Shown piece after piece: positions 32,563 to 41,779 of a stretch of DNA of 64,000 nucleotides (position 1 is the stretch's first letter; the number at the start of each line of letters is the position of its first letter). The notes under the pieces were generated by a model. That model was not told the origin of the DNA. It saw only the letters and a list, made by a program, of their open reading frames with translations, and made no database searches. Source of the DNA: Mycolicibacterium peregrinum (GTDB taxonomy: Bacteria > Actinomycetota > Actinomycetes > Mycobacteriales > Mycobacteriaceae); NCBI RefSeq assembly GCF_001665785.1, contig NZ_LZSO01000031.1, positions 124,001-188,000 of the forward strand, written 5' to 3'. The position numbers and the translations under genes were made by a program.

Positions 32563-33582
32563 ATGCCGAAATCGGCAAAACGTCGACTGATCACTGCTTT
32601 CATGGCTGCGGGGCTGTTCGGTGGGCTGGTGCTCAGCCCGTCCGCATACGCAGATCCCGAGGCGCCGCCGGCGCCCGTCGACCCTGCTGTTCCGGGCCCC
32701 CCGCCGGGTGCGTACATCCCGCCGCTGCCGGCCGACCCGGCGGCTCCGGCCGCCGTCACTCCCGGCGCTCCGTCGACGCCCGCGCCGATCACCAACTACG
32801 GCTCCCCGACCGTCCCGTTCACCGAGGGCAACGCGCCCGGGCAGAGCTCCGAGCCGTTCACCGGCGAAGCACCGTTCCTGCCGCCGTCGTTCAACCCGGT
32901 CAACGGGTCGATGGTCGGCGTCGCCAAGCCCATCTACATCAACTTCCAACGGCCGATCGCCAACCGGCAGATGGCGCAGGACGCCATTCGGATCACCTCG
33001 AACCCACCGGTGGCCGGACGCTTCTACTGGGTCACCGACACCCAACTGCGGTGGCGCCCGCAGGACTTCTGGCCGTCCAACACCGTGGTGAACATCGACG
33101 CGGCCGGCACCAAGTCGAGCTTCCGGGTGGGCGACTACCTGGTGGCCACCGTGGACGACAAGGCACACCAGATGGAGATCATGCGCAACGGGAAGCTGGA
33201 GAAGACCTTCCCGGTGTCGATGGGCAAGCCCGACGGCAAGCATGAGACCAAGAACGGCACCTACTACGTGCTGGAGAAGTTCCCCGACATCGTCATGGAT
33301 TCCTCCACCTACGGTGTGCCGGTGGACTCCAAGGAGGGCTACAAGCTGAAGGTGCAGGACGCCGTCCGCATCGACAACAGCGGTGTCTTCGTGCACAGCG
33401 CCCCGTGGTCGGTTGCCCAGCAGGGCAAGAGCAACACCAGTCATGGCTGCATCAACCTCAGCCCGGAGAACGCCCAGTGGTTCTACGACAACTTCGGCAG
33501 CGGCGACCCGGTGGTCATCAAGAACACCGGTGGCGGCTGGTACAACACGCCGGACGGCGCGTCCGACTGGCAGATGTTCTAG
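32563..33582 (+). CDS. L,D-transpeptidase (Rv0192 orthologue)
   Basis: A 339-residue exported enzyme that makes 3-3 cross-links in peptidoglycan. It has a signal peptide (RRLITAFMAAGLFGGLVL, cut near SAYA-DP), a Pro-rich linker (~30-95), an Ig-like domain (~100-185) and the YkuD domain (~190-335) with the catalytic His/Cys motif HSAPWSVAQQGKSNTSHGC and INLS after it. GGAGG lies 8 nt before the ATG. It corresponds to Rv0192. A 21-bp terminator hairpin separates it from the convergent zmp1. Confidence 0.92.
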   Translation: MPKSAKRRLITAFMAAGLFGGLVLSPSAYADPEAPPAPVDPAVPGPPPGAYIPPLPADPAAPAAVTPGAPSTPAPITNYGSPTVPFTEGNAPGQSSEPFTGEAPFLPPSFNPVNGSMVGVAKPIYINFQRPIANRQMAQDAIRITSNPPVAGRFYWVTDTQLRWRPQDFWPSNTVVNIDAAGTKSSFRVGDYLVATVDDKAHQMEIMRNGKLEKTFPVSMGKPDGKHETKNGTYYVLEKFPDIVMDSSTYGVPVDSKEGYKLKVQDAVRIDNSGVFVHSAPWSVAQQGKSNTSHGCINLSPENAQWFYDNFGSGDPVVIKNTGGGWYNTPDGASDWQMF

Positions 33583-33590
33583 ACGAACGT

Positions 33591-33635
33591 CGATACAACA
33601 AAACCCCTGCCCACGGGCAGGGGTTTTGTTGTATC
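33591..33635. terminator. Strong bidirectional terminator between L,D-transpeptidase and zmp1
   Basis: A 21-bp perfect stem with arms beginning GATACAACAAAACCCC and ending GGGGTTTTGTTGTATC, closed by a 3-nt ACG loop. A and T runs on the two sides give a U-tract in either direction, and it lies between convergent stops at 33582 and 33640. Confidence 0.9.
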
Positions 33636-33639
33636 CGGG

Positions 33640-35625
33640 CTAGTTCCAGATGCGCACGCGCTGAGCCGGTTCCAGGTACAGCTCGTCGGAGTCGGCCACC
33701 TCGAACGCCTCGTAGAAGGAGTCGATGTTGCGGATGACGCCGTTGCAGCGAAACTCCGGCGGCGAGTGAGGATCCACGGCCAGGCGCCGGATCGCCTCGG
33801 CATCGCGGGATTTGGTCCGCCACACCTGGGCCCAGCCGAAGTACACGCGTTGGACACCGGTGAGCCCGTCGATCACCGGTGCCTCCTTGCCCTTCAGGGA
33901 CAGTTCGTAGGCCAGCAGTGCGATGGACAGCCCGCCGAGGTCACCGATGTTCTCCCCGACCGTGAACGCGCCGTTCACGTGATGTGAGGCCTCCAGCCCA
34001 CGGGGGCTGAACTGCTCGTACTGGTCGATCAAAGCCTTTGTGCGGACCCCGAATTCGGCTCGGTCGGCGTCGGTCCACCAGTCGACCAGGTTGCCGTCGC
34101 CGTCGTACTTGGCGCCCTGGTCGTCGAAACCGTGGCCGATCTCGTGCCCGATCACCGCGCCGATACCGCCGTAGTTGGCGGCATCGTCGGCCTCGGCGTC
34201 GAAGAAGGGCGGCTGCAGAATGGCTGCGGGAAAGACGATTTCGTTCATCCCCGGGTTGTAGTAGGCGTTGACCGTCTGCGGCGTCATGAACCACTCGTCG
34301 CGGTCCACCGGCCCACCGAGCTTGGCCAGCTCGCGGTCGGAGTTCACCACGTGGCCCCGGCGGTAGTTGCCGTACAGGTCGTCACGCTCGACCACCAGCG
34401 CCGAGTAGTCCCGCCAGCGGGCCGGATACCCGATCTTGGGGGTGAACTTGTCGAGCTTCACCAGCGCCTTGGCCCTGGTCTCCGGCGTCATCCAGTCCAG
34501 CTCGTTGATGCTGACCCGGTAGGCCTCGCGCAGGTTGGCCACCAGCTCGTCCATCCGGGCCTTGGCCTCCGGCGGGAAGTACTGCTGGACGTAGAGCTTG
34601 CCCAGCGCATCACCCATCAGGCCCTCCACCAGGGAGACCCCGCGCTTCCACCGGTCGCGGTTCTGCTCGGTGCCGCTGAGGGTGCGGCCGTAGAAGTCGA
34701 AGTTCTCGGCCACCAGGTCGTCGGTCAGCAGGCCGGCGCGCGAATGGATGACGCGCCAGCGGGTCCAGGCCTTCCAATCCTCCAGATCCTCGCTCGCCCA
34801 CAGCGCGGCGAACGCGGTCACGTAGTCCGGCTGGCGCAGCACCAGCTCGGAGACCTTCTCGGGGGTGGTGCCGAGAGCGCCGAGCCAGCCGGTCCAGTCG
34901 AATCCGGGGGCATCGCCGGCCAGGTCGGCGAATGTGCGCAGGTTGTAGGTCAGGTCGGCGTCGCGGCGCTTGACCACATCCCAGTGCGCGGCGGCCAGCT
35001 TGGATTCCAGCGCCACGATCCGGGCCGCCGTCTCGGCGGGATCGCCGGCGGTGTCTCCGTAGACGAGCGTGAACATCCGGGCGATGTGGCCGGGATAGGC
35101 GGCCAGGATCTCGGCGTGCTGCTCATCGCGGTAGTAGGACTCGTCGGGCAGCCCGAGGCCGGACTGGCTCATGTGCAGCAGGTAGCGCGTCGAGTCCTTG
35201 GAATCGGTGTCCACATATACGCCGGCTCCACCGGACACCCCGGTGCGCTCCAGGCCGCCCAGCACCGAGGCCAGCGCATCGCTGTCGGCGGCGCCGTCGA
35301 TCAGGGCGAGCTCGGCCAGCAGCGGTGCCAGGCCGCGCGTGGTGATGGTCTGCTCGTCCATGAAGCTGGCGTACAGATCGCCGATCCGCTGCTCGTCGGT
35401 GCCAGGCTCGGCGCCGGACGCTGCTGCCTGGGTGATCAGATCGCGGATCTGTTCCTCGGCGCGGTCGTGCAGTAGCCGGAAGGCGCCATCGGTGGCGCGG
35501 TCGGCAGGTATCTCGTAGTCGGTCAGCCAACGGCCGTTGACGTGGCCGAACAGATCGTCTTGCGGGCGTGCCTGCGGGTCGACATGGCTCAGGTCGATAC
35601 CTGACTTGATCGCTTCTACCGTCAC
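33640..35625 (-). CDS. zmp1: Zinc metalloprotease Zmp1 (M13/neprilysin family)
   Basis: A 661-residue M13 peptidase. The zinc motif HEIGH lies at residues 494-498, the third ligand and its Asp in ENIGDLGG near 550, and NAYYNPGMNEIVFPAAILQP is the conserved substrate-side stretch. The C-terminus APxQ.. / RVRIWN ends with the family's usual CxVW-like segment. No signal peptide is present, as in M. tuberculosis Rv0198c, which is nevertheless found outside the cell and blocks inflammasome activation. The start is a GTG at 35625, divergent from omamA 65 bp away. Confidence 0.93.
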   Translation of the reverse strand: MTVEAIKSGIDLSHVDPQARPQDDLFGHVNGRWLTDYEIPADRATDGAFRLLHDRAEEQIRDLITQAAASGAEPGTDEQRIGDLYASFMDEQTITTRGLAPLLAELALIDGAADSDALASVLGGLERTGVSGGAGVYVDTDSKDSTRYLLHMSQSGLGLPDESYYRDEQHAEILAAYPGHIARMFTLVYGDTAGDPAETAARIVALESKLAAAHWDVVKRRDADLTYNLRTFADLAGDAPGFDWTGWLGALGTTPEKVSELVLRQPDYVTAFAALWASEDLEDWKAWTRWRVIHSRAGLLTDDLVAENFDFYGRTLSGTEQNRDRWKRGVSLVEGLMGDALGKLYVQQYFPPEAKARMDELVANLREAYRVSINELDWMTPETRAKALVKLDKFTPKIGYPARWRDYSALVVERDDLYGNYRRGHVVNSDRELAKLGGPVDRDEWFMTPQTVNAYYNPGMNEIVFPAAILQPPFFDAEADDAANYGGIGAVIGHEIGHGFDDQGAKYDGDGNLVDWWTDADRAEFGVRTKALIDQYEQFSPRGLEASHHVNGAFTVGENIGDLGGLSIALLAYELSLKGKEAPVIDGLTGVQRVYFGWAQVWRTKSRDAEAIRRLAVDPHSPPEFRCNGVIRNIDSFYEAFEVADSDELYLEPAQRVRIWN

Positions 35626-35677
35626 CCCGACATTCTTCCAGAAGGCTGCGGGTGCGCTCGGACGGTTCGGCTGCCGG

Positions 35678-35683
35678 TACCCT
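35678..35683 (+). promoter_or_regulatory. -10 hexamer of omamA (leaderless)
   Basis: TACCCT ends 7 nt before the ATG at 35691, favouring this ATG over the start at 35652. Confidence 0.5.
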
Positions 35684-35690
35684 CACGGCC

Positions 35691-36308
35691 ATGCCCGAGG
35701 CGCCGAGCAAGGACAGCAAGGTCAGCAAGGACAGTACCGGCGACCATTCCGGCGGTGTCTTCACCGGCTTCGGCTTCGCCTCGGCGGTCGCGGGCCTGAT
35801 CGCCGTCGCCGCGGTGGTCTTGGCTGCGATGGTGTGGACCGGACATCGCAGTGAGGCCGACGAACGCGCGTACCAGACCCGGGTGTTACGGGCGGCCGCC
35901 GACTGGACCAACATCCTGATCAACATCAACAAGGACTCCGTCGAGGCCGGTATGCAGAAGCTGCGCGAGGGCACGGTCGGTCAGCTCAATGCGGACTTCG
36001 ATGCGGCCGTGCAGCCCTACCGCGACCTGGTGCAGCGGCTGCAGGCCCGCACCACCGGCCAGATCGACTCGGTGGCCATCGAATCGCTGTACCACCCGCC
36101 GCCGGGCCCGGACGGTCGCCCGGTGCCCGCACCCAAGCCGGAGCTGGCCGGGATGGTGTCGCGCACCGACACCGTGCTCGTGGTGGCCACCTCGGTCAGT
36201 GAGAACGCCGGCAGCGACAAACCCCAGACCGTGCGCTGGAACCTGCGGCTGGACGTCTCCGACGTCGACGGCAACCTGATGGTCTCGCGGTTGGAGCCGA
36301 TCCGATGA
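35691..36308 (+). CDS. omamA: Orphaned Mce-associated membrane protein OmamA
   Basis: A 205-residue Mam-type protein: a Lys/Ser-rich cytoplasmic start (PEAPSKDSKVSKDS), one membrane helix (~22-48, FASAVAGLIAVAAVVLAAMV) and a periplasmic domain (ILININKDSVEAGMQKLREG ... RWNLRLDVSDVDGNLMVSRL). M. tuberculosis Rv0199 stabilises the Mce1 and Mce4 lipid importers and is needed for cholesterol uptake. Its last bases overlap the omamB start (ATGA). It is divergent from zmp1, as in M. tuberculosis. Confidence 0.88.
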   Translation: MPEAPSKDSKVSKDSTGDHSGGVFTGFGFASAVAGLIAVAAVVLAAMVWTGHRSEADERAYQTRVLRAAADWTNILININKDSVEAGMQKLREGTVGQLNADFDAAVQPYRDLVQRLQARTTGQIDSVAIESLYHPPPGPDGRPVPAPKPELAGMVSRTDTVLVVATSVSENAGSDKPQTVRWNLRLDVSDVDGNLMVSRLEPIR

Positions 36309-36994
36309 GGAACCGGTTGCGCGTCCTGGCGTTCGATATTGCCGCCCCGCTGGCCGCGATCGCGGCGGTGCTCTACATCGGGCTGGCGCTGTCCTGGCCG
36401 CTGTGGTGGGTGTCGCTGTGCTCGGTGCTGTGCCTGCTGATCGTGCAGGGCGTCATCGTCAACATCGTGCTGGCCCGGCGCGACGGCGTGACCCTCGGCA
36501 CCGATGACGATGCCCCCGGGCTGCGTCTCGCAGTCGCAGGCGTGGCCGCCGCCGCCGTGGTGGCCGCGGTGACGGTGGGTTACCTGCGCTGGACGGTGCC
36601 CGACCGCACCTTCAACAACGACCGTGACGAGGTGGTGCGCATCGCCAGCAGCGTCTCGGAGGCCACCGCGACGTTCAGCCCGCAGAGCCCGACCTCCTCG
36701 ATCGACCGCGCGACGGCGATGATGTCGCCGGATGAGGCTCAGCAGTTCAAGAACGAATTCGCCAATGTGGCAAAGGAATTGGCGAGCAAGAACGTGTCCG
36801 CCACCGCGGCCACCGTTTCAGCTGGGGTGGAGGCGCTGGGCCCGCAGGTGGCCAGTGTGGCCGTGGTGCTGCGTGGAACCCAGAGTGCCCCGGGCAAACC
36901 CACCGACAACGCGGTCATGGCGCTGCGGGTGGCTTTGAGCAAGAGCGACGGGCGTTGGCTCGTCGACAATGTCACCCCGCTGCACTCCCGCTGA
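36305..36994 (+). CDS. omamB: Orphaned Mce-associated membrane protein OmamB
   Basis: A 229-residue protein with three membrane helices in its first ~100 residues (FDIAAPLAAIAAVLYIGLAL; WWVSLCSVLCLLIVQGVIVN; LAVAGVAAAAVVAAVTVGYL) and a periplasmic Mam-like domain (RTFNNDRDEVVRIASSVSEA ... MALRVALSKSDGRWLVDNV). It is the Rv0200 counterpart. It starts inside the end of omamA by a 4-nt overlap, consistent with a shared role in Mce transporter stability. A hairpin follows the stop. Confidence 0.85.
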   Translation: MRNRLRVLAFDIAAPLAAIAAVLYIGLALSWPLWWVSLCSVLCLLIVQGVIVNIVLARRDGVTLGTDDDAPGLRLAVAGVAAAAVVAAVTVGYLRWTVPDRTFNNDRDEVVRIASSVSEATATFSPQSPTSSIDRATAMMSPDEAQQFKNEFANVAKELASKNVSATAATVSAGVEALGPQVASVAVVLRGTQSAPGKPTDNAVMALRVALSKSDGRWLVDNVTPLHSR

Positions 36995-37011
36995 GCCTCA
37001 GCGGACCGTCA

Positions 37012-37046
37012 GGCGAAGTGGCCCAACCGACCCGGGCTACTTCGCC
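37012..37046. terminator. Terminator between convergent omamB and Rv0201c-like genes
   Basis: GGCGAAGT (37012-37019) pairs with ACTTCGCC (37039-37046), extended by GCCC/GGGC after one mismatch. It spans the stop of the leftward gene and lies 18 bp after the omamB stop. Confidence 0.7.
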
Positions 37047-37930
37047 GAACGCTGCGCGGAGAGCTTGGCGAACCGGTCCGAGAGCCGTTGCATGCGCAGC
37101 AGCAGCGAGGCCGGCGGACTCGTGGTGCCTTCGAGATAGTCGGCGAAGGATTCGTTGGATATCCCGATGCGCGAGGCGAACTCGGGTGCCTGCAGTTCGG
37201 AGCGGCGCAGCATGGCCTGGATCTGGTGGGCCACCTCGGCGCGCTCGGTGGCTTCCAGGTGCTCACGGGTGCGGACCAGGACCTCCGACAGCGCCTTGGA
37301 CACCCCGTAGGGGCGGGCGGTCTGCAGCACTTCCTCGACCTGACGGGCGGTGCGGCCGTAGGGGTCACGCTTGATCGCGGCGACGATGCGTTGCCAGACC
37401 GCCATGTCGTCGGTCTCCAGGGCGGCACGGATCGCCGCGGTCGGCCAGTACTCGACCGGCCGGTCGTCGAAGGTGGGTTGACGCGGCTGCGGCGCGGCCT
37501 GGCCCTGACGCGGTTGTCGTGGCTGTGCCGGCTGCTGCGAGCGCTGTACCGGTGTGCGTGGCGTCTGCGTTCCTTGTCCCTGTGTGCGTCCCTTGGTGTC
37601 CTGCCCAGGAGTGCGTTGCTCCTGTTTCCGTTGTACCTGGGTGGACGCATTCTGGGAGCGTTGTGCCGAACTGCGTTGCCCGGAAGTGCGTGGCGCCGTG
37701 TCGCGCGGTGTCGTGGTGCGCTGAGTCGAAGCGTCGTGCTGAGCGGATGCGGGACGCTGAGTCGACGCCGGCCGCTGGGCAGTGGTGCGTTGGGTCGACG
37801 TGCGCGGCCCGGCGGTGCGTTGGGCCTGCGGTCCCTGGGGACGCCGAGCGGACGATTGAACCGGCTGAATCTCGTCGCGACGCGCAATCCGCGCATCCCT
37901 CGGTTCCCGGACGTCGGGGGCCAACGTCAC
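37037..37930 (-). CDS. Rv0201c-like protein with long Gln/Arg/Thr-rich tail and C-terminal HTH-like domain
   Basis: About 297 residues from a GTG at 37930 that overlaps the mmpL11 stop (GTGA). Residues ~25-150 are low-complexity and repetitive (TTAQRPASTQRPASAQHD, GQGTQTPRTPVQRSQQPA). The conserved part (~155-297) reads DRPVEYWPTAAIRAALETDD, WQRIVAAIKRDPYGRTARQV and a Xre-like HTH ELQAPEFASRIGISNESFAD with YLEGTTSPPASLLLRMQRL. M. tuberculosis Rv0201c is only ~166 residues, so the disordered segment is mostly an expansion here. I infer a DNA- or partner-binding protein co-made with MmpL11. Confidence 0.75.
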   Translation of the reverse strand: MTLAPDVREPRDARIARRDEIQPVQSSARRPQGPQAQRTAGPRTSTQRTTAQRPASTQRPASAQHDASTQRTTTPRDTAPRTSGQRSSAQRSQNASTQVQRKQEQRTPGQDTKGRTQGQGTQTPRTPVQRSQQPAQPRQPRQGQAAPQPRQPTFDDRPVEYWPTAAIRAALETDDMAVWQRIVAAIKRDPYGRTARQVEEVLQTARPYGVSKALSEVLVRTREHLEATERAEVAHQIQAMLRRSELQAPEFASRIGISNESFADYLEGTTSPPASLLLRMQRLSDRFAKLSAQRSAK

Positions 37931-40785
37931 TTCGCCTCCTCCAGCATCGCTACCGCAACTGACAGGCAGCGCTGCCTGACCTTCTCCCATTCGGCAGCTG
38001 CATCCGGGTCCGACATCGCGAACTCATGTTCATCGGACGGTTGCGGGTCGGCCAGCCGCCGCACCAGCTGCGTGGCCACCCATCTGCTCTTCGGGTTCTG
38101 CCCACAGTAATACCGGTCCATGCCCGACAACACCAGAGCTGCAGTCTCGGTTTCCATCGACTCGACAAGATCAGCAAACTCTTCGAAGTCCTTGGTGCTG
38201 TTACGACACATCACCAGATAACTTTTCAGCCGCAGCGTTTCGGCACCGGTCGGGATCTGCAGCCGATCACCGGTCGGCAGTTGCACATTGGTGGTCTCGA
38301 CGGGGCCGAGGCGTTCCATCGGCGCCCGCTCCGCGTCCGCCTCGGCCTCGAGCGCGTCCACGGCTACCGACAGCCTGCCCCGCCACATCGTCACCGGATG
38401 CACACCGGGGCAGCGCTTCGGTCCGCCCGGCCGTCGCGCCGCCAGCCACGCGGACGGTTTGCCGCAGCCGCTGAAGGCGAGCGGATCGGTGACGATGATC
38501 GTCTGTGGGGCAAGATGTTTCATCCGGGCGGCAGTTCGGACCATCATGCGCAGGTCTGATCCGCTCGGGCCCAGTGCGGAGATGTCGTCGGGGATGATCA
38601 CCAGATCGGTGACCTCGACCTTGGGCAACGGTTTCTCGAAGTCCACCTCGGGCAGCAGCTTGTCCAGCCAGTGCGGCAGCCACCAGTTCCACTCGTCGAA
38701 CATGGCCATCAGGGCGGGTACGAGGATCAGCCGGACCACGGTCGCGTCGACCGCGATGGCCACCGCGCAGGCCACTCCCAGCTGGGCCACCAGCGGCATG
38801 CCGGCAAAAGCGAACCCGATGAACACCGCGATCATGATCAACGCGGCACTGGTGATGGTGCGCGCGCTGGTGCTGACCCCGTAGGCGACCGCGTCACGGG
38901 TGCTGTTGGTCTGGAGGAACCGCTCCCGAATCCGGGTGAGCAAAAAGATCTCGTAGTCCATCGACAGACCGAAGGTCATCGCCAGCACCAACGGCGGAAC
39001 GGTGCTGTCGAGCGAGCTGATCTTCTCGAAGCCCAGCTCCTCGAACCAGCCCCACTGGAAGACGACCACCAGGCTGCCGTAGGCCGCGGCCACCGACAGC
39101 ACCGTCATCAGCACACCCTTGAGCGCCAGGAACACCGACCGGATCGACACCAGCAACATCACGAAGGCGATCAGCGCGACGAACAGGAAGACCAGCGGCT
39201 GGGTGCTCGACACCCGGTCGTCGAAGTCCTTGATCAGCGCGGTGGGACCGCCGACGTCGATCCGTGCGTTCGACCCGGCCGCCGCGGGCAGGTTGTCCCG
39301 CATCCAGTCGACGGCCTCGCGCGCGGCCAGGTCTTCCGGATCGACCGACAGCACGGCAGACAGCAGTGCGCTGGTGTTGTTGTCGGCGAACACCGGGGGC
39401 TGCACGTTCACCACGTTGGGCGCCTTGGTCATCTCCTGGCGGACGGCGTCGAGCGCAGCGGTGCCTTTGGGTCCGTCGGCGGTCCCCTCGGGGAACGTCA
39501 CCAGTACCCGCACCGGGCCCAGCGCGCCGGGACCGAGGGCGTCGGCGGCGGCGTTGACCCCGCCGCGGATCTCGTGGGTGGGCTCGAACTGGCGTTGCAT
39601 GCTGTTGCCCAGCACCATGCCGAACGCGGGCGCCGCCAGGATCAGCAACAGGATCGTCGCGCCGACGGCCGAGGCCCAGGGGCGGCGCATCACCGCGCCG
39701 GTCCAACGGGTCCAGAACCGCGACTGGGTGGCCTCGGCGCGGCGCGACCAGTGCAGGTACGACGAGCGCTTCGCCGCAGCCTGACCGAAGGTCGCCAGCA
39801 CCGCCGGGGTCAGCGTGGTGGAGGTCAGCACCGCGACCGAGACGGCCAGGATCGCGCCGGTGGCCATCGACACCAGCACCGGGGTGTTGATGATGTAGAT
39901 GCCGGTGACCGAGGCGATCACGGTGAGGCCCGACAAGGCCACCGCCAGGCCGGAGGTGGCCATCGCGGCGTCGACCGCATCGGCCGGGTCGCGGCCGGCG
40001 CGCAACTCCTCGCGGTACCGCATCAGGATGAACAGCGAATAGTCGATGGCCAGGGCGATGCCGAACATCGACACCGTCGAGGTGACGAACACACTCATCT
40101 GCGTGTACATCGACAGCAGATAGACCAGGCCCATGGTGACCACGACCGTGCAGATGCCGAGCACCAGCGGCAGCGCCGCGGCGGCCAGCGAGCCGAACAC
40201 CGCCAGCAGCACGATCAAAACGATCGGCAGGTTCCATTTCTCGGCCGCGGCGATGTCGTGCTTGGTCGCCTGGGTGGCGGCCGCACCGAGGGCACCCTGC
40301 CCGATGACGTAGAACTTGACCTTGCCGTTCTCGCTCTCACCGGGATCTTCGCCGTGCACCCCGACCTTCTGGCGCAGCTGTTTGGCCACGTCCACCGCGC
40401 CGGTGTTGTTGAAGTCCAGCTGCAAGGTGATGACGTAGGGCCGGTCCGGCTGCGGGGCGGGCTGTTGCGGATTCGGGACGATCTTGACGCTGGGCACCTG
40501 GCCCGCGATCTTCTCCAGCGTCGCCACCGCGTCGTTCATGTCCTGGAACGAGGCGTCCGCGCGGGGAGAGGCGATCAGGGCAAGCGGGGACGCGCCCTGA
40601 TCCGGGAAATGTTCCTCGAGCTGCCGCTGGACGTGGAGCGACTGTGAACCTTCGACGTCGAAACCGCCGCCGGTCAGATTGGACGACTGGTTGATCGCGA
40701 GGTAGATCGAGGGCACCAGAAGCAACAACCATGTCGCGAAAACCGCCCAGCGGAATCTGCGCAGATAGCTGCTCAAGCGCATCAT
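37927..40785 (-). CDS. mmpL11: RND lipid/heme transporter MmpL11
   Basis: A 952-residue RND protein. TM1 is near residue 15 (FAVFATWLLLLVPSIYLAI region), TM2-6 ~180-350, a second periplasmic domain ~390-520, TM8-12 ~525-720, then a long cytoplasmic tail (~725-952) with HWLDKLLPEVDFEKPLPKVE. Asp-Tyr proton relays lie in GIALAIDYSLFILMRY and FGLSMDYEIFLLTRI. In M. tuberculosis MmpL11 exports wax and mycolate esters for biofilm and receives heme from the Rv0203 hemophore. The divergent hemophore genes here keep that arrangement. The stop overlaps the downstream GTG. Confidence 0.93.
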   Translation of the reverse strand: MMRLSSYLRRFRWAVFATWLLLLVPSIYLAINQSSNLTGGGFDVEGSQSLHVQRQLEEHFPDQGASPLALIASPRADASFQDMNDAVATLEKIAGQVPSVKIVPNPQQPAPQPDRPYVITLQLDFNNTGAVDVAKQLRQKVGVHGEDPGESENGKVKFYVIGQGALGAAATQATKHDIAAAEKWNLPIVLIVLLAVFGSLAAAALPLVLGICTVVVTMGLVYLLSMYTQMSVFVTSTVSMFGIALAIDYSLFILMRYREELRAGRDPADAVDAAMATSGLAVALSGLTVIASVTGIYIINTPVLVSMATGAILAVSVAVLTSTTLTPAVLATFGQAAAKRSSYLHWSRRAEATQSRFWTRWTGAVMRRPWASAVGATILLLILAAPAFGMVLGNSMQRQFEPTHEIRGGVNAAADALGPGALGPVRVLVTFPEGTADGPKGTAALDAVRQEMTKAPNVVNVQPPVFADNNTSALLSAVLSVDPEDLAAREAVDWMRDNLPAAAGSNARIDVGGPTALIKDFDDRVSSTQPLVFLFVALIAFVMLLVSIRSVFLALKGVLMTVLSVAAAYGSLVVVFQWGWFEELGFEKISSLDSTVPPLVLAMTFGLSMDYEIFLLTRIRERFLQTNSTRDAVAYGVSTSARTITSAALIMIAVFIGFAFAGMPLVAQLGVACAVAIAVDATVVRLILVPALMAMFDEWNWWLPHWLDKLLPEVDFEKPLPKVEVTDLVIIPDDISALGPSGSDLRMMVRTAARMKHLAPQTIIVTDPLAFSGCGKPSAWLAARRPGGPKRCPGVHPVTMWRGRLSVAVDALEAEADAERAPMERLGPVETTNVQLPTGDRLQIPTGAETLRLKSYLVMCRNSTKDFEEFADLVESMETETAALVLSGMDRYYCGQNPKSRWVATQLVRRLADPQPSDEHEFAMSDPDAAAEWEKVRQRCLSVAVAMLEEAK

Positions 40786-40862
40786 GAACTGCTGGATGCG
40801 AGGTCCCCGCTTTCTCCCCCCGACGTGGCTGGGCGTGTCCTGGCTCGTGTCAGCCAGAGCGT

Positions 40863-40874
40863 ACCTCTAGAGGT
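40863..40874. promoter_or_regulatory. Palindrome ACCTCTAGAGGT between mmpL11 and the hemophore genes
   Basis: A perfect 12-bp palindrome, 78 bp from the mmpL11 start and 180 bp from the first hemophore start. It may be an operator; it does not match the IdeR box. The rest of this 268-bp gap shows no other feature except a Shine-Dalgarno before 41054. Confidence 0.35.
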
Positions 40875-41053
40875 GTAATGTGGCCCGCTCTCTGGGGGTT
40901 CTGAGATCGCCCTGAGACTTCTCACAGCAATATCCACAGCTGACCCCGATAGCGTTACGTCACCGTCGCTAACAGAACAGCGCTGTCCGGCGACATAGCC
41001 AAGGACGACCCCGGCTGACGTGTGCGCCGGGGCCCACGCTGAAGGAGTTCTCC

Positions 41054-41611
41054 ATGCAACCGACCAACGGTGGATTGCGCCGCTCGCTGGCCGTCGCTTT
41101 CGCGGCGATCGCGGCAGGCGGCGCGACGGTGGCCGCGCTCATGGTCCCGTCGGCCACGGCTGCGAGCGATCCGTGCGCGGCCAGCGAGGTCGCCCGAACC
41201 GCGGGCGGTGTGGCCACCAACATCGGCAACTACCTCGACACCCATCCGCAGACCAACCAGGCCCTGACCACGATCAGTCAGCAGCAGGGCGGAGCCCAGT
41301 CGATCGCGGCGCTCAAGACCTACTTCGATGCCAACCCGCAGGCTGCCAAGGACATCCAGCAGTTGCAGCAGCCCCTGACTGTCCTGGGCGCGCGGTGCAA
41401 GTTGCCGGTCACGCTGCCGCAGCTGATGGGGCTGGTGCAGTCCACCCAATCACAGACCGGGACGGCCACCGGTGGTTTGCCGGGGGCGCTGCCCTCGGCG
41501 CAGAACGTCGGAGTGCCCGGCGTCGCGGTGCCTGCGCAATCCCCGGCGGCCTCGGCCGTCCGACCGGGCTCCGGTCCGCTTCCGGGTCCCGCGACGGCCT
41601 CGACGCGCTAG
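41054..41611 (+). CDS. Secreted hemophore (Rv0203 orthologue)
   Basis: A 185-residue secreted protein. Signal peptide: basic start, hydrophobic core SLAVAFAAIAAGGATVAALM, cleavage near residue 37. The small helical heme-binding domain runs from Cys41 (SDPCAASEVARTAGG) to Cys115 (LGARCK), which should form the family disulfide, with YLDTHPQTNQ and YFDANPQAAK between. A Pro/Ala/Gly-rich tail follows. Rv0203 carries heme to MmpL3/MmpL11. AAGGAG lies 7 nt before the ATG. A second, shorter paralogue follows 168 bp later. Confidence 0.88.
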   Translation: MQPTNGGLRRSLAVAFAAIAAGGATVAALMVPSATAASDPCAASEVARTAGGVATNIGNYLDTHPQTNQALTTISQQQGGAQSIAALKTYFDANPQAAKDIQQLQQPLTVLGARCKLPVTLPQLMGLVQSTQSQTGTATGGLPGALPSAQNVGVPGVAVPAQSPAASAVRPGSGPLPGPATASTR

Positions 41612-41779
41612 CTCCTCCGCCGTCGCGTCGCGGCGGCCACCCCGTTGAGCTGCGGGTTCGTGGCGCGCCGTGGCGGTTTGCGCACAAGGCAGGAAAGTCG
41701 TCACGGATTCTGCTTAGCTTTCCTGAGCCGATAACCGTTTGGGGTTACGGCCTTCCCCATCCGATGAAGGAGCTTGACC

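Noticed and set aside
41689..41760. An IdeR iron box in the gap between the two hemophore genes.
   Set aside because: Only weak half matches to the TTAGGTTAGGCTAACCTAA consensus; the best inverted repeat (AGGAAAG/CTTTCCT) is spaced too far apart.
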